Origin: Streptomyces candidus
GTDB lineage: Bacteria > Actinomycetota > Actinomycetes > Streptomycetales > Streptomycetaceae
Reading direction: 5' to 3'
NCBI RefSeq assembly: GCF_014207445.1
Contig: NZ_JACHEM010000008.1
Location: forward strand, 248,001-312,000
Length of the DNA: 64,000 nucleotides
Positions 32,981 to 41,978 of this stretch are shown here, piece by piece. The notes below the pieces were generated by a model. That model was not told where the DNA came from. It searched no databases and saw only the letters and a list, made by a program, of their open reading frames with translations. The first letter of the stretch is position 1. Each line of letters begins with the position of its first letter. The translations under genes and the position numbers were made by a program.

Positions 32981-35326
32981 ATGACCAGTACAGGGGGTGG
33001 GGCAGCGCCCGGCGCAGCGGCGGGTGGGGCGGTGCTCGAAGGGGTCCTGGAGCGGATCACCTACGCCAACGAGGAGACCGGGTACACGGTCGGCCGGGTG
33101 GACACCGGGCGCGGCTCCGGGGCGGGTGACCTGCTGACCGTCGTCGGCGCGCTGCTCGGTGCGCAGCCGGGTGAGTCGCTGCGGATGGAGGGGCGTTGGG
33201 GCTCCCACGCGCAGTACGGCAAGCAGTTCCACGTGGACAACTACACGACCGTGCTGCCCGCCACCATCCAGGGCATCAGGCGCTACCTCGGTTCCGGGTT
33301 GATCAAGGGGATCGGGCCGGTGATGGCTGACCGGATCACCACCCATTTCGGCGTCGACACCCTCGACATCATCGAGCAGGAGCCGAAGCGTCTCGTCGAG
33401 GTGCCGGGGCTCGGGCCCAAGCGGACGAAGATGATCGCCGCCGCCTGGGAGGAGCAGAAGGCCATCAAGGAGGTGATGATCTTCCTCCAGAGCGTCGGGG
33501 TCTCCACCTCCATCGCGGTGCGGATCTACAAGAAGTACGGGGACGCCTCCATCTCCGTCGTGAAGAACGAGCCGTACCGCCTCGCCGCCGATGTCTGGGG
33601 CATCGGCTTCCTTACCGCCGACCGCATCGCGCAGGCCGTCGGCATCCCGCACGACAGCCCGGACCGGGTGAAGGCGGGGCTTCAGTACGCGCTGTCGCAG
33701 TCCACCGACCAGGGGCACTGCTTCCTCCCCGAGGAACAGTTGATCAGCGACGCGGTGAAGCTGCTTCAGGTGGACACGGGGCTGGTCATCGACTGCCTGG
33801 CCGAGCTGGCGGAGGACCCGGAGGGGGTCGTACGGGAGAAGGTGCCCGGCCCCGAGGGACCGGACGGTGAGCCCGTCACCGCCGTCTACCTTGTTCCCTT
33901 CCACCGTGCCGAACTCTCTCTGGCCGGTCAGGTGTTGCGGCTCCTGCGCACCGACGAGGACCGGATGCCCGCCTTCCGGGACGTGGAGTGGGGGAAGGCG
34001 CTCGGCTGGCTCGCGAAGCGGACCGGGGCGTCCCTCGCCCCCGGGCAGGAGGCCGCGGTGAAGCTGGCGCTGACGGAGAAGGTGGCCGTGCTCACCGGCG
34101 GGCCGGGCTGCGGAAAATCGTTCACCGTACGGTCCGTGGTGGAGCTGGCGCGGGCGAAGAAGGCCAAGGTGGTGCTGGCCGCGCCGACCGGGCGGGCGGC
34201 CAAGCGGCTGTCCGAGCTGACCGGGGCGGAGGCGTCCACCGTCCACCGGCTGCTGGAGCTGAAGCCCGGCGGGGACGCCGCGTACGACAGGGACCGGCCG
34301 CTGGACGCCGACCTGGTGGTGGTCGACGAGGCGTCGATGCTGGACCTGCTGCTCGCCAACAAGCTGGTGAAGGCGGTGGCGCCCGGCGCCCACCTCCTCC
34401 TGGTGGGGGACGTGGACCAGCTGCCCTCCGTCGGGGCGGGGGAGGTGCTGCGGGACCTGCTCGCCGACGGTGGGCCCGTACCGCACGTACGGCTGACGCA
34501 GATCTTCCGGCAGGCGCAGAAGTCCGGCGTGGTGACCAACGCCCACCGGATCAACTCCGGTTCGCATCCGATCACCCAGGGGCTGAGCGACTTCTTCCTC
34601 TTCGTGGAGGACGACACCGAGGAGGCGGGACGGCTGACGGTGGACGTGGCGGCCCGCCGCATTCCGCAGAAGTTCGGCCTGAACCCGCGGACGGACGTAC
34701 AGGTGCTGGCCCCCATGCACCGGGGCCCGGCCGGCGCGGGGAACCTCAACGGGCTGCTGCAACAGGCCATCACCCCGGCCCGCCCCGATCTCCCCGAGAA
34801 GCGGTTCGGCGGACGGACCTTCCGGGTCGGCGACAAGGTCACCCAGATCCGCAACAACTACGACAAGGGCGAGAACGGCGTCTTCAACGGCACGGTGGGG
34901 GTGGTCACCGCCCTCGACCTCGTCGAGCAGACGCTCACCGTACGGACCGACGAGGACGAGGAGGTCCCGTACGACTTCGACGAGCTGGACGAGCTGGCGC
35001 ACGCGTACGCCGTCACCATCCACCGCTCCCAGGGGAGTGAATATCCGGCCGTGGTGATCCCGGTCACCACGGGCGCCTGGATGATGCTCCAGCGGAACCT
35101 GCTCTACACGGCCGTCACCCGGGCGAAGAAGCTCGTCGTCCTCGTGGGGTCGCGCAAGGCCATCGGACAGGCGGTACGCACCGTTTCGGCAGGTCGGCGG
35201 TGCACCGCACTCGATCACCGGCTCGCGGGCGGAACCCACGTACCGCAGCCCCGGCAACCGGGCGGGGGCCATCGGTGGGAAACATCACCTGGGGGTTCCG
35301 GAACCGGGGCGAAGGGGGCAGGATGA
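32981..35326 (+). CDS. recD2: RecD2-type ATP-dependent 5'-3' DNA helicase
   Basis: This 781-residue helicase has the RecD2 layout. The N-terminal OB-like domain (LEGVLERITYANEETGYTV) and helix-hairpin-helix region (IKGIGPVMADRI, VPGLGPKRTKMI) precede the motor. The motor has Walker A GGPGCGKS (about residues 374-381), VVDEASM (about 448), GDVDQLPSVGAGEVL, and the C-terminal motif VTIHRSQGSEYPAVV with YTAVTRAK. RecD2 works outside RecBCD in DNA repair and replication stress. The ATG at 32981 follows 155 bases of non-coding DNA after module B. The C-terminal 40 residues are Gly/Pro-rich. Confidence 0.95.
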   Translation: MTSTGGGAAPGAAAGGAVLEGVLERITYANEETGYTVGRVDTGRGSGAGDLLTVVGALLGAQPGESLRMEGRWGSHAQYGKQFHVDNYTTVLPATIQGIRRYLGSGLIKGIGPVMADRITTHFGVDTLDIIEQEPKRLVEVPGLGPKRTKMIAAAWEEQKAIKEVMIFLQSVGVSTSIAVRIYKKYGDASISVVKNEPYRLAADVWGIGFLTADRIAQAVGIPHDSPDRVKAGLQYALSQSTDQGHCFLPEEQLISDAVKLLQVDTGLVIDCLAELAEDPEGVVREKVPGPEGPDGEPVTAVYLVPFHRAELSLAGQVLRLLRTDEDRMPAFRDVEWGKALGWLAKRTGASLAPGQEAAVKLALTEKVAVLTGGPGCGKSFTVRSVVELARAKKAKVVLAAPTGRAAKRLSELTGAEASTVHRLLELKPGGDAAYDRDRPLDADLVVVDEASMLDLLLANKLVKAVAPGAHLLLVGDVDQLPSVGAGEVLRDLLADGGPVPHVRLTQIFRQAQKSGVVTNAHRINSGSHPITQGLSDFFLFVEDDTEEAGRLTVDVAARRIPQKFGLNPRTDVQVLAPMHRGPAGAGNLNGLLQQAITPARPDLPEKRFGGRTFRVGDKVTQIRNNYDKGENGVFNGTVGVVTALDLVEQTLTVRTDEDEEVPYDFDELDELAHAYAVTIHRSQGSEYPAVVIPVTTGAWMMLQRNLLYTAVTRAKKLVVLVGSRKAIGQAVRTVSAGRRCTALDHRLAGGTHVPQPRQPGGGHRWETSPGGSGTGAKGAG

Positions 35327-35459
35327 GCAGGTTGGCGGCACTCAGTGCCGCGAATGGGCCTGATGGCCGACCCCGAGTGCACTCTGCTGAGCCAAGTGGG
35401 GGATGGTAGAGACAGTCAGGGCACCTCGAAGAAGAGGCACTACGTCGGTGAGGGATGAC

Positions 35460-36755
35460 GTGAGCGAGAGCGACAACTCTGTAGTACTGCGGTACGGCGA
35501 TGGCGAGTACACCTACCCGGTGATCGACAGCACCGTCGGCGACACGGGCTTCGACATCGGGAAGCTCCGGGCCCAGACCGGTCTGGTGACCCTCGATAGC
35601 GGATACGGCAACACAGCCGCCTACAAGTCCGCCATCACCTACCTCGACGGCGAGCAGGGCATCCTGCGCTACCGCGGGTACCCCATTGAGCAGCTGGCCG
35701 AGCAGAGCAGTTTCCTGGAGACCGCCTACCTGCTGATCAACGGCGAGCTGCCGAAGGACGACGAACTGTCGGACTTCCGGAACGAGATCACCCAGCACAC
35801 GCTGCTGCACGAAGACGTCAAGCGGTTCTTCGACGGCTTCCCGCGCGACGCGCACCCGATGGCGATGCTGTCCTCGGTCGTCTCGGCGCTGTCCACGTTC
35901 TACCAGGACAGCCACAACCCGTTCGACGAGCAGCAGCGCCACCTGTCGACGATCCGTCTGCTGGCGAAGCTGCCGACGATCGCGGCGTACGCGTACAAGA
36001 AGTCCATCGGGCACCCCTTCGTCTACCCCCGCAACGACCTGGGGTACGTCGAGAACTTCCTGCGCATGACCTTCTCGGTCCCCGCCCAGGAGTACGTGCC
36101 GGACCCGGTCGTCGTCTCCGCGCTGGAGAAGCTGCTCATCCTGCACGCGGACCACGAGCAGAACTGCTCCACCTCCACCGTGCGCCTTGTCGGCTCCTCG
36201 CAGGCGAACATGTTCGCCTCGATCTCCGCCGGCATCAGCGCCCTGTGGGGCCCGCTGCACGGCGGCGCCAACGCGTCCGTCCTGGAGATGCTCGAAGCGA
36301 TCCAGGCCGACGGCGGCGACGTCGACGCCTTCATCCAGAAGGTGAAGAACAAGGAGGACGGCGTCCGCCTGATGGGCTTCGGCCACCGGGTGTACAAGTC
36401 CTTCGACCCCCGCGCCAAGATCATCAAGGCTGCGGCGCACGACGTCCTCTCGGCGCTCGGCAAGTCCGACGAGCTGCTGGACATCGCGCTGAAGCTGGAG
36501 GAGCACGCGCTCTCCGACGACTACTTCGTCTCGCGCAACCTCTACCCGAACGTCGACTTCTACACGGGTCTGATCTACCGGGCGATGGGCTTCCCCACCG
36601 ACATGTTCACCGTGCTCTTCGCGATCGGCCGGCTGCCCGGCTGGATCGCCCAGTGGCACGAGATGATCAAGGAGCCGGGTTCGCGCATCGGCCGCCCGCG
36701 CCAGATCTACACGGGCGAGGTCCTTCGCGACTTCGTGCCGGTCGAGGGCCGCTGA
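35460..36755 (+). CDS. gltA: Citrate synthase (type II)
   Basis: This 431-residue enzyme condenses acetyl-CoA and oxaloacetate at the entry of the TCA cycle. It has the family N-terminus (VVLRYGDGEYTYPVIDS), GILRYRGYPIEQLAE, the active-site loop LHGGANASVLEML, and MGFGHRVYKSFDPR (catalytic His near 308). The start is a GTG at 35460 behind GAGGGA, giving VSESDNSVVL. An in-frame ATG 57 bases upstream would add residues with no similarity. A strong terminator follows. Confidence 0.95.
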   Translation: MSESDNSVVLRYGDGEYTYPVIDSTVGDTGFDIGKLRAQTGLVTLDSGYGNTAAYKSAITYLDGEQGILRYRGYPIEQLAEQSSFLETAYLLINGELPKDDELSDFRNEITQHTLLHEDVKRFFDGFPRDAHPMAMLSSVVSALSTFYQDSHNPFDEQQRHLSTIRLLAKLPTIAAYAYKKSIGHPFVYPRNDLGYVENFLRMTFSVPAQEYVPDPVVVSALEKLLILHADHEQNCSTSTVRLVGSSQANMFASISAGISALWGPLHGGANASVLEMLEAIQADGGDVDAFIQKVKNKEDGVRLMGFGHRVYKSFDPRAKIIKAAAHDVLSALGKSDELLDIALKLEEHALSDDYFVSRNLYPNVDFYTGLIYRAMGFPTDMFTVLFAIGRLPGWIAQWHEMIKEPGSRIGRPRQIYTGEVLRDFVPVEGR

Positions 36756-36786
36756 CCTTCGGTCACGCGTTCCTGAGCGCAGCGAA

Positions 36787-36841
36787 AAGCGCCCCGCCGT
36801 CGATCCCCCCACGGGTCGGCGATACGGGGCGCTTCTCTGTT
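36787..36841 (+). terminator. Terminator of citrate synthase
   Basis: AAGCGCCCCG at 36787 pairs with CGGGGCGCTT at 36825-36834, followed by TCTCTGTTTC. The stem and T-rich tail make this the clearest factor-independent terminator in the window. Confidence 0.85.
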
Positions 36842-37219
36842 TCCCCGGTTCGGATTCCCCCCACGGGATCCCTACCGGGCGTCTGCCGGCTTTCGCCGCC
36901 AGAGGTCTGTGTGCCTGCTCGCGCAACGCTCGAACTGCTCCTGCGGTTCCCGTTCCGCGCGGTTCGCCGGGACGCGTACCGAACGGGAGGGCCGCTCAAA
37001 GCTCCCCGCCGTACGTGTCCCGGCCAACGCTTGCCCGGGACGTCCCCCAAGACGCCCCGTGCTCGAACGTCCCCCAAGACGTTCTTGGCATCGCTTCCTA
37101 GACTCACGACCCCCGCCGATGGTTACCCCCCGAGTGAAGTGATCCGTGTCACTCGGTACGGGCTCCCGGAGGCGGTGTCCGTGCGGTTGTTCAGGTGTTC
37201 TCGCGGTTGCTCGTGTACA
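36842..37219. other. Intergenic region between citrate synthase and copA
   Basis: These 380 bases between convergent genes carry no convincing frame. A 14-base direct repeat, CGTCCCCCAAGACG, occurs at 37041 and 37068, the second copy extending into CCAAGACGTTCTTGG. Its meaning is unknown. Confidence 0.45.
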
Positions 37220-39508
37220 TCATGTGAAGGTACGTAGCCGAAGGCTGTTTGTCACTACGAAGACGGACGAAAAAGCCATCGCGAATCCGGCGATCATCGG
37301 GTTGAGCAGCCCGGCGGCGGCCAGCGGCAGCGCGGCCACGTTGTAGCCGAAGGCCCAGAACAGGTTGCCCTTGATGGTGGCCAGGGTGCGCCGGGCGAGC
37401 CGGATCGCGTCCGCAGCCGCCCGCAGGTCCCCGCGTACCAGCGTCAGGTCCCCGGCCTCGATCGCCGCGTCCGTGCCGGTGCCCATCGCGAGGCCCAGGT
37501 CGGCGGTGGCGAGGGCCGCCGCGTCGTTCACGCCGTCGCCGACCATCGCGACCGTACGGCCCGCTGCCCGCAGCCGGGTGATCATGGCGGCCTTGTCCTC
37601 GGGCCGTACCCCCGCGTGCACGTCGGCGGCGTCGATGCCGACCTCGGCGGCGACGGCGCGGGCGACCGCGTGGTTGTCGCCGGTCAGCAGTACCGGGGTG
37701 AGGCCGAGCGCGCGCAGCCGGCGCACCGCTTCCGCGCTGGTGGCCTTCACGGTGTCCGCGACGGCAAGCACCCCGCGCGCCTCGCCGTCCCAGGCGACCG
37801 TGACGGCCGTGCGCCCCGACGCCTCGACGGCGGCCTTCGCGTCCGCGAGGTCGCGGGGCAGCTCGACGGCCCGGTCGGCCAGGAACTTCTCCTGCCCCAC
37901 CAGCACCCGGCGCCCTTCCACGGTCCCCTGTACGCCGAGTCCGGGGACGTTCGCGAAGTCGCTGACGGCCGGAAGTCCCGCCCCGTTCTCCGCCTCCGCC
38001 GCTGCCGCCGCCACCGCCCGCGCGATCGGGTGCTCGGACGCGTCCTCCAGAGCTCCGGCCAGCCGCAGCAGCAGGGCCCGGTCCGTGCCCGCGGCGGGGA
38101 GCACGTCCGTCAGCGCCATGCGGCCCGTCGTCACCGTCCCCGTCTTGTCGAGCACGACGGTGTCCACGCGGCGCGTCGACTCCAGCACCTCGGGCCCCCT
38201 GATCAGGATGCCGAGCTGGGCGCCCCGCCCGGTACCGACCATCAGCGCGGTCGGCGTCGCCAGCCCCAGGGCGCACGGACAGGCGATGATCAGCACGGCG
38301 ACGGCGGCCGTGAAGGCGGCGGTCACGTCGTCCGTGGCCAGCAGCCATCCCACCAGTGTCCCGAGCGCGATCAGCAGCACCACGGGCACGAACACGGCCG
38401 AGACCCGGTCGGCGAGGCGCTGCACCTGGGCCTTGCCGTTCTGCGCGTCCTCCACCAGCCGCGCCATCCGCGCGAGCTGGGTGTCCGCGCCGACGCGGGT
38501 CGCCTCGACGACGATCCGCCCGCCCGCGTTCACGGTCGCCCCGGTGACCGGGTCGCCCGGCCCGACGTCCACCGGAACCGACTCGCCGGTCAACATGGAC
38601 GCGTCGACGGCGGAGGTGCCCTCCACGACGGTGCCGTCCGTGGCGACCTTCTCGCCGGGCCGTACGACGAACCGGTCGCCCACCCCCAGCTCCCGTACCG
38701 CGATGCGGGCTTCCCGGCCGCCGCGCAGCACCGTCACGTCCTTGGCGCCCAGGTGCATCAGCGCGCGCAGCGCGGCTCCGGCCTGCCGCTTGGAGCGGGC
38801 CTCCAGCCAGCGGCCGAGCAGGAGGAAGACGGTGACCCCGGCGGCGACTTCGAGGTAGACGGTGGCGGCGCCGTCGGCCCTGCCAGCCGTCAGGGAGAAG
38901 CCGTGCCGCATGCCGGGCATCCCCGCCCCGCCGAGGAACAGCGCCCACAGCGACCAGCCGAAGGCGGCGAGGGTGCCCACCGAGACGAGGGTGTCCATGG
39001 TGGCCGCGCCGTGTCTCAGGTTGGTCCAGGCGGCCCGGTGGAAGGGCAGCGCACCCCACACGACGACCGGGGCGGCCAGCGTCAGGGACAGCCACTGCCA
39101 GTTGTCGAACTGGAGGGCGGGGACCATGGACAGGAGGATCACGGGGGCGGCGAGGACGGCGCAGACGGTCAGCCGCTGCCGCAGGGTGTCCGGTTCCGAA
39201 GCGGCGGCGGGCTGCCCGGCCGGTGTGTCGTCCGGTGCGGGGCCGGCGGGCCCGGCGGCCGTGTACCCGGTCCTCTCGACGGTGGCGACGAGGTCCGCGA
39301 CGGCGACCGTGCCCGTGTCGTAGGCCACCCGCGCCTTCTCGGTCGCGTAGTTGACGGTGGCGGCGACGCCCTCCATCCGGTTGAGCTTCTTCTCGACGCG
39401 GGCGGCGCACGAGGCGCAGGTCATCCCGCCGATGGCCAGCTCCACGTGCCCCTCCAGGACGGGCGGTGCGCAGGTGGCGGGCGCCTGCTCAGGGGTCGCG
39501 CTGTTCAT
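37220..39508 (-). CDS. copA: Copper-exporting P1B-type ATPase
   Basis: This 762-residue membrane ATPase exports Cu(I). One N-terminal metal-binding domain carries GMTCASC (about residues 28-34). The membrane metal site is CPC in IIACPCALG (about 410), the phosphorylation site is DKTGT (about 452), the P1B-specific His-Pro is in SEHPIARAV, and the hinge is GDGVNDAAAL. It lies behind the copper chaperone gene with a gap of about 90 bases. A CsoR-type operator upstream of the chaperone should control both. Confidence 0.95.
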   Translation of the reverse strand: MNSATPEQAPATCAPPVLEGHVELAIGGMTCASCAARVEKKLNRMEGVAATVNYATEKARVAYDTGTVAVADLVATVERTGYTAAGPAGPAPDDTPAGQPAAASEPDTLRQRLTVCAVLAAPVILLSMVPALQFDNWQWLSLTLAAPVVVWGALPFHRAAWTNLRHGAATMDTLVSVGTLAAFGWSLWALFLGGAGMPGMRHGFSLTAGRADGAATVYLEVAAGVTVFLLLGRWLEARSKRQAGAALRALMHLGAKDVTVLRGGREARIAVRELGVGDRFVVRPGEKVATDGTVVEGTSAVDASMLTGESVPVDVGPGDPVTGATVNAGGRIVVEATRVGADTQLARMARLVEDAQNGKAQVQRLADRVSAVFVPVVLLIALGTLVGWLLATDDVTAAFTAAVAVLIIACPCALGLATPTALMVGTGRGAQLGILIRGPEVLESTRRVDTVVLDKTGTVTTGRMALTDVLPAAGTDRALLLRLAGALEDASEHPIARAVAAAAAEAENGAGLPAVSDFANVPGLGVQGTVEGRRVLVGQEKFLADRAVELPRDLADAKAAVEASGRTAVTVAWDGEARGVLAVADTVKATSAEAVRRLRALGLTPVLLTGDNHAVARAVAAEVGIDAADVHAGVRPEDKAAMITRLRAAGRTVAMVGDGVNDAAALATADLGLAMGTGTDAAIEAGDLTLVRGDLRAAADAIRLARRTLATIKGNLFWAFGYNVAALPLAAAGLLNPMIAGFAMAFSSVFVVTNSLRLRTFT

Positions 39509-39597
39509 CGTGGGCTCCAGGGAAGCGGGCCGGGCCGTACCCGCACCAGTATGGGCAACCGGCGGACACGGCCCGGAGGCTGCGGGTCGGGGGCGGA

Positions 39598-39921
39598 TCA
39601 GGCGGTGCCGGCCAGCTCGTACCCCGCCTCGTCGACGGCGGCCCGTACCGCCTCCTCGTCGAGCGGGGCGGCGGAGACGACGGTCACCCGGCCGGTCGCG
39701 GCGTCGGCCTCGACCGAGCCGACCCCGGCGATCTCGGAGATCTCGGCGGAGACGGCGCCCTCGCAGTGCCCGCAGGTCATGCCCTTCACCTCGTAGACGG
39801 TGGTGAAGGAGCCCACCTGCACGTCGGCCGTGCCGTCCGTCCCGCAGGAACCGGACGGCGAGCAGCAGGAGCCGGCGGGCCGGGCGGGCTCGCCGGCGGG
39901 GTTCTTGGTCTCGTCGGTCAT
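39598..39921 (-). CDS. copZ: Copper chaperone with Cys-rich N-terminal extension
   Basis: This 107-residue protein has a C-terminal heavy-metal-associated domain with GMTCGHC (about residues 49-55) and the usual ferredoxin-like fold. The first 35 residues form an extra segment with three cysteines in SCCSPSGSC, absent from short CopZ proteins, which could add a metal site. It is the first gene of the copper export pair and would pass Cu(I) to CopA. Confidence 0.88.
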   Translation of the reverse strand: MTDETKNPAGEPARPAGSCCSPSGSCGTDGTADVQVGSFTTVYEVKGMTCGHCEGAVSAEISEIAGVGSVEADAATGRVTVVSAAPLDEEAVRAAVDEAGYELAGTA

Positions 39922-40008
39922 GTCGTTTGCTCCTCTTCGACGGCGTACACAGGTGTCGTGGTGCCCGGGAGGGCGCGGTCGGGCCGCGCGCCGGTCACGA
40001 TCCAGACT

Positions 40009-40024
40009 ATACCCCTAGGGGGTA
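40009..40024 (-). promoter_or_regulatory. CsoR-type copper operator
   Basis: ATACCCC-TA-GGGGGTA is an almost perfect palindrome matching the G/C-tract operators of CsoR repressors. It lies 88 bases upstream of the chaperone start on the minus strand and is unusual in this GC-rich DNA for its TATA ends. It also contains the stop codon of the GNAT pseudogene. Confidence 0.8.
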
Positions 40025-40285
40025 CCGCGCCGGGTGTCGGCCCCCGACATGCCGCCCCGGTGCACCGCCCACTCCCGGGCCAGGACCGACATCGGCGTCG
40101 AGTCCACCCAGCGGCCGTCGGCCCACAGCACCTCGCGCTCCGTGCCCTCCGCGACGAAACCGGCCTTCTCGTACGCGCGCCGGCCCGCGGGTTGAAGGCG
40201 AAGACGCCGAGGGGGGCGCGGTTCGGGCGGAGCTGCTCGAAGGCGTACCCGACGATCAGACGGACGGCGAGGGGCCCCGCGCCCG
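40015..40285 (-). pseudogene. Truncated and frameshifted GNAT acetyltransferase gene
   Basis: The C-terminal half of a RimJ-like GNAT protein is visible. One frame encodes PLAVRLIVGYAFEQL and GVFAFNPRA, then a shift at about 40180-40193 leads into RRAYEKAGFVAEGTEREVL and WVDSTPMSVL. A missing C in a G/C run explains the shift. No start or N-terminal half exists, because the region runs into the terminator and stop codon of the neighbouring HTH gene. Confidence 0.75.
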
Positions 40286-40314
40286 CGGCCGGAGTGCGGC
40301 CGGGTGCGGGGCCC
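40272..40314 (-). terminator. Large GC hairpin after the small HTH gene
   Basis: GGGCCCCGC pairs with GCGGGGCCC, with a second inner stem formed by CGGCCG on both sides of GAGTG. It begins 14 bases beyond the stop of the minus-strand HTH gene and overlaps the broken 5' end of the GNAT remnant. Confidence 0.7.
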
Positions 40315-40328
40315 GAGGGGCGGGGGAG

Positions 40329-40526
40329 TCAGCCGTTGCGGCTTCTGTTGCCGGGCCGGGACGCCACCCAGGCGCGGACGGTGTCCGCGTACCAGTACGG
40401 CTTGCCGCCCTCCACGTGGTCGGGTGGCGGGAGCAGCCCGTGCTTGCGGTACGAGCGCACGGTGTCCGGCTGCACCTGGATGTGCGCGGCGATCTCCTTG
40501 TACGACCAGAGCTTGTGGTCCGTCAT
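40329..40526 (-). CDS. Small MerR/excisionase-like helix-turn-helix protein
   Basis: This 65-residue protein is a single winged helix-turn-helix: LWSYKEIAAHIQVQPDTVRS, YRKHGLLPPPDHVEGGKPYW and TVRAWVASRPG. It resembles AlpA/Xis-like and MerR N-terminal domains used as small DNA-binding regulators in Streptomyces. No integrase is present, so an excisionase role is unlikely here. Three GTGACGG words lie upstream, and a strong hairpin lies downstream. Confidence 0.82.
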   Translation of the reverse strand: MTDHKLWSYKEIAAHIQVQPDTVRSYRKHGLLPPPDHVEGGKPYWYADTVRAWVASRPGNRSRNG

Positions 40527-40922
40527 GTGTGCACCTCCCTGCGAAGACCGCAGCCACGGCCGGGGGGCCGTCGGGGGAGCTGCGGCGTTCGCTGGCGATC
40601 ACTGAGCCTCTGCCCCGTGAACGACGCCCCGTGATCGGTGGGTGAGGGCTGTCGTGTGCCTGTGACGGAAGGGCCGCGTAATGGCGACAAGCGTGACGGG
40701 AGGGATACGACCGTGACGGAAGTGGTGCGGGAGGAGGGCGGGACACGCGGGCCGGACCGGGCCGATGTGTTCGGTCCGACCCGTTTGTGGGTGTAATGCA
40801 CCCCGCGATCGCTTTGCCTGCTCTTTACCGTGTCGGCCGTTGCGCGCGGGGTGGTGCGGACGTGCGCGCGTGCCGGCCGTCGCCGCCCCGGCCGTGCACC
40901 CCGCTGCTCTCCACGCCCGCCT
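40527..40922. other. Intergenic region with three GTGACGG words
   Basis: About 395 bases separate two minus-strand genes. GTGACGG occurs at 40662, 40693 and 40713 within CTGTGACGGAAG-like contexts and may be a protein-binding array for the HTH gene. CGGACCG and CGGTCCG around 40755-40785 form a hairpin that could end the isomerase transcript. No coding frame is convincing. Confidence 0.5.
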
Positions 40923-41834
40923 TCACGCCCCGCAGGACCGCAGGAACTTCCGGGTCCGTTGGGCGATCGGCAGCGGCTGCTCCGGCGGGCACGGGTACAT
41001 GTCCTGTTCCACGATCGCGAAGAGGTCCACGCCGAGGGACTGCGCGGCCTGCAGTACGGGCTCCAGCGCCGGCACCCCGCGCGGCGGTTCGCACATCACC
41101 CCCATGCCCACGGCGGGCCCGAACGGCAGCCGCCGCTCGTGCACCTCGGCCAGCACCGCCGGGTCGACCTGCTTGAGGTGCAGATAACCGATCCGCTCCC
41201 CGTACGTCTCGATGAGCTGCACGCTGTCGCCGCCGCAGTAGGCGTAGTGCCCGGTGTCCAGGCACAGCGACACCAGGTCGGGGTCGGTCGAGTCGAGGAG
41301 GCGCACGACGTTCTCCTCGCTGTCGACATGGGTGTCGGCGTGCGGATGCAGGACGACGCGCAGCCCGTACTCCTCGCGGACCCGGCGCGACAGCCGCTCC
41401 GTGCGGTCGGCCAGGATGCGCCACTGCGCCGGGGAGAGGGTGCTGTCCTCCAGCACCTCGCCCGTCCGGTCGTCCCGCCAGAACGCCGGGATCATCACCA
41501 GGTGCCCGGCCCCGACGGCCTGCGCGTGCCCGGCCACCTCCGCGACGTGCGCCCAGGCGGCCTCCCACGTGCCGGGGTCGTCCCGGTGCAGCGCGGTAAA
41601 GACCGTCCCGGCCGACACCCGCAGGCCCCGGCCGGCGAGTTCGGCGCGCAGACGGTGCGGGTCGGAGGGCAGATAGCCGTGCGGTCCCAGCTCGATCCAC
41701 TCGTATCCGGCGGCGGCGACCTCGTCGAGGAAGACCTGCCAGGGCACCTGCCCGGGATCGTCGGCGAACCACACCCCCCACGAGTCGGGGGCGGAACCGA
41801 TCCTGATGCGCGTCAGCTGTCCGTCGGCGGCCAT
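40923..41834 (-). CDS. IolE-like inosose dehydratase / TIM-barrel isomerase
   Basis: This 303-residue xylose-isomerase-like barrel begins with RIGSAPDSWGVWF and has YEWIELGPHGYLPSDP, close to the IolE pattern (Ser-Trp-Gly-Val-Trp-Phe, then Glu-Leu-Gly-Pro-x-Gly-Tyr-Leu-Pro). Metal ligands are likely in VVLHPHADTHVD, CLDTGHYAYCGGD and HLKQVD. It is divergent from iolC, iolB, iolD and mmsA and probably supplies the 2-keto-myo-inositol dehydratase step. The ATG at 41834 is the first start with family similarity. Confidence 0.82.
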   Translation of the reverse strand: MAADGQLTRIRIGSAPDSWGVWFADDPGQVPWQVFLDEVAAAGYEWIELGPHGYLPSDPHRLRAELAGRGLRVSAGTVFTALHRDDPGTWEAAWAHVAEVAGHAQAVGAGHLVMIPAFWRDDRTGEVLEDSTLSPAQWRILADRTERLSRRVREEYGLRVVLHPHADTHVDSEENVVRLLDSTDPDLVSLCLDTGHYAYCGGDSVQLIETYGERIGYLHLKQVDPAVLAEVHERRLPFGPAVGMGVMCEPPRGVPALEPVLQAAQSLGVDLFAIVEQDMYPCPPEQPLPIAQRTRKFLRSCGA

Positions 41835-41897
41835 GGAAGCAGCCTTTCCGCGGGCGGCGAAGGGTGTCAAGGCAGCCGGAGCGGCAACGAGGCCATA

Positions 41898-41942
41898 TGT
41901 CCGGACAAACCATTGACAGTTTTCCGGGTCCGCGGATAGACC
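41898..41942 (+). promoter_or_regulatory. Promoter and palindrome upstream of iolC
   Basis: TTGACA at 41913-41918 and TAGACC at 41937-41942 are 18 bases apart, a good housekeeping promoter about 37 bases before the iolC ATG. TGTCCGGACA, a perfect 10-bp palindrome at 41898-41907, lies just upstream of the -35 box and may be the site of the cluster regulator, which is not in the window. Confidence 0.6.
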
Positions 41943-41978
41943 TGGGGAACCGCCGCGGTCCGCCGACGAGGGGGCGCC

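Noticed and set aside
40523..40801. 92-codon minus-strand frame upstream of the small HTH gene
   Set aside because: It overlaps the HTH start region, is Arg/Pro/Ser biased and lacks a ribosome site or motif.
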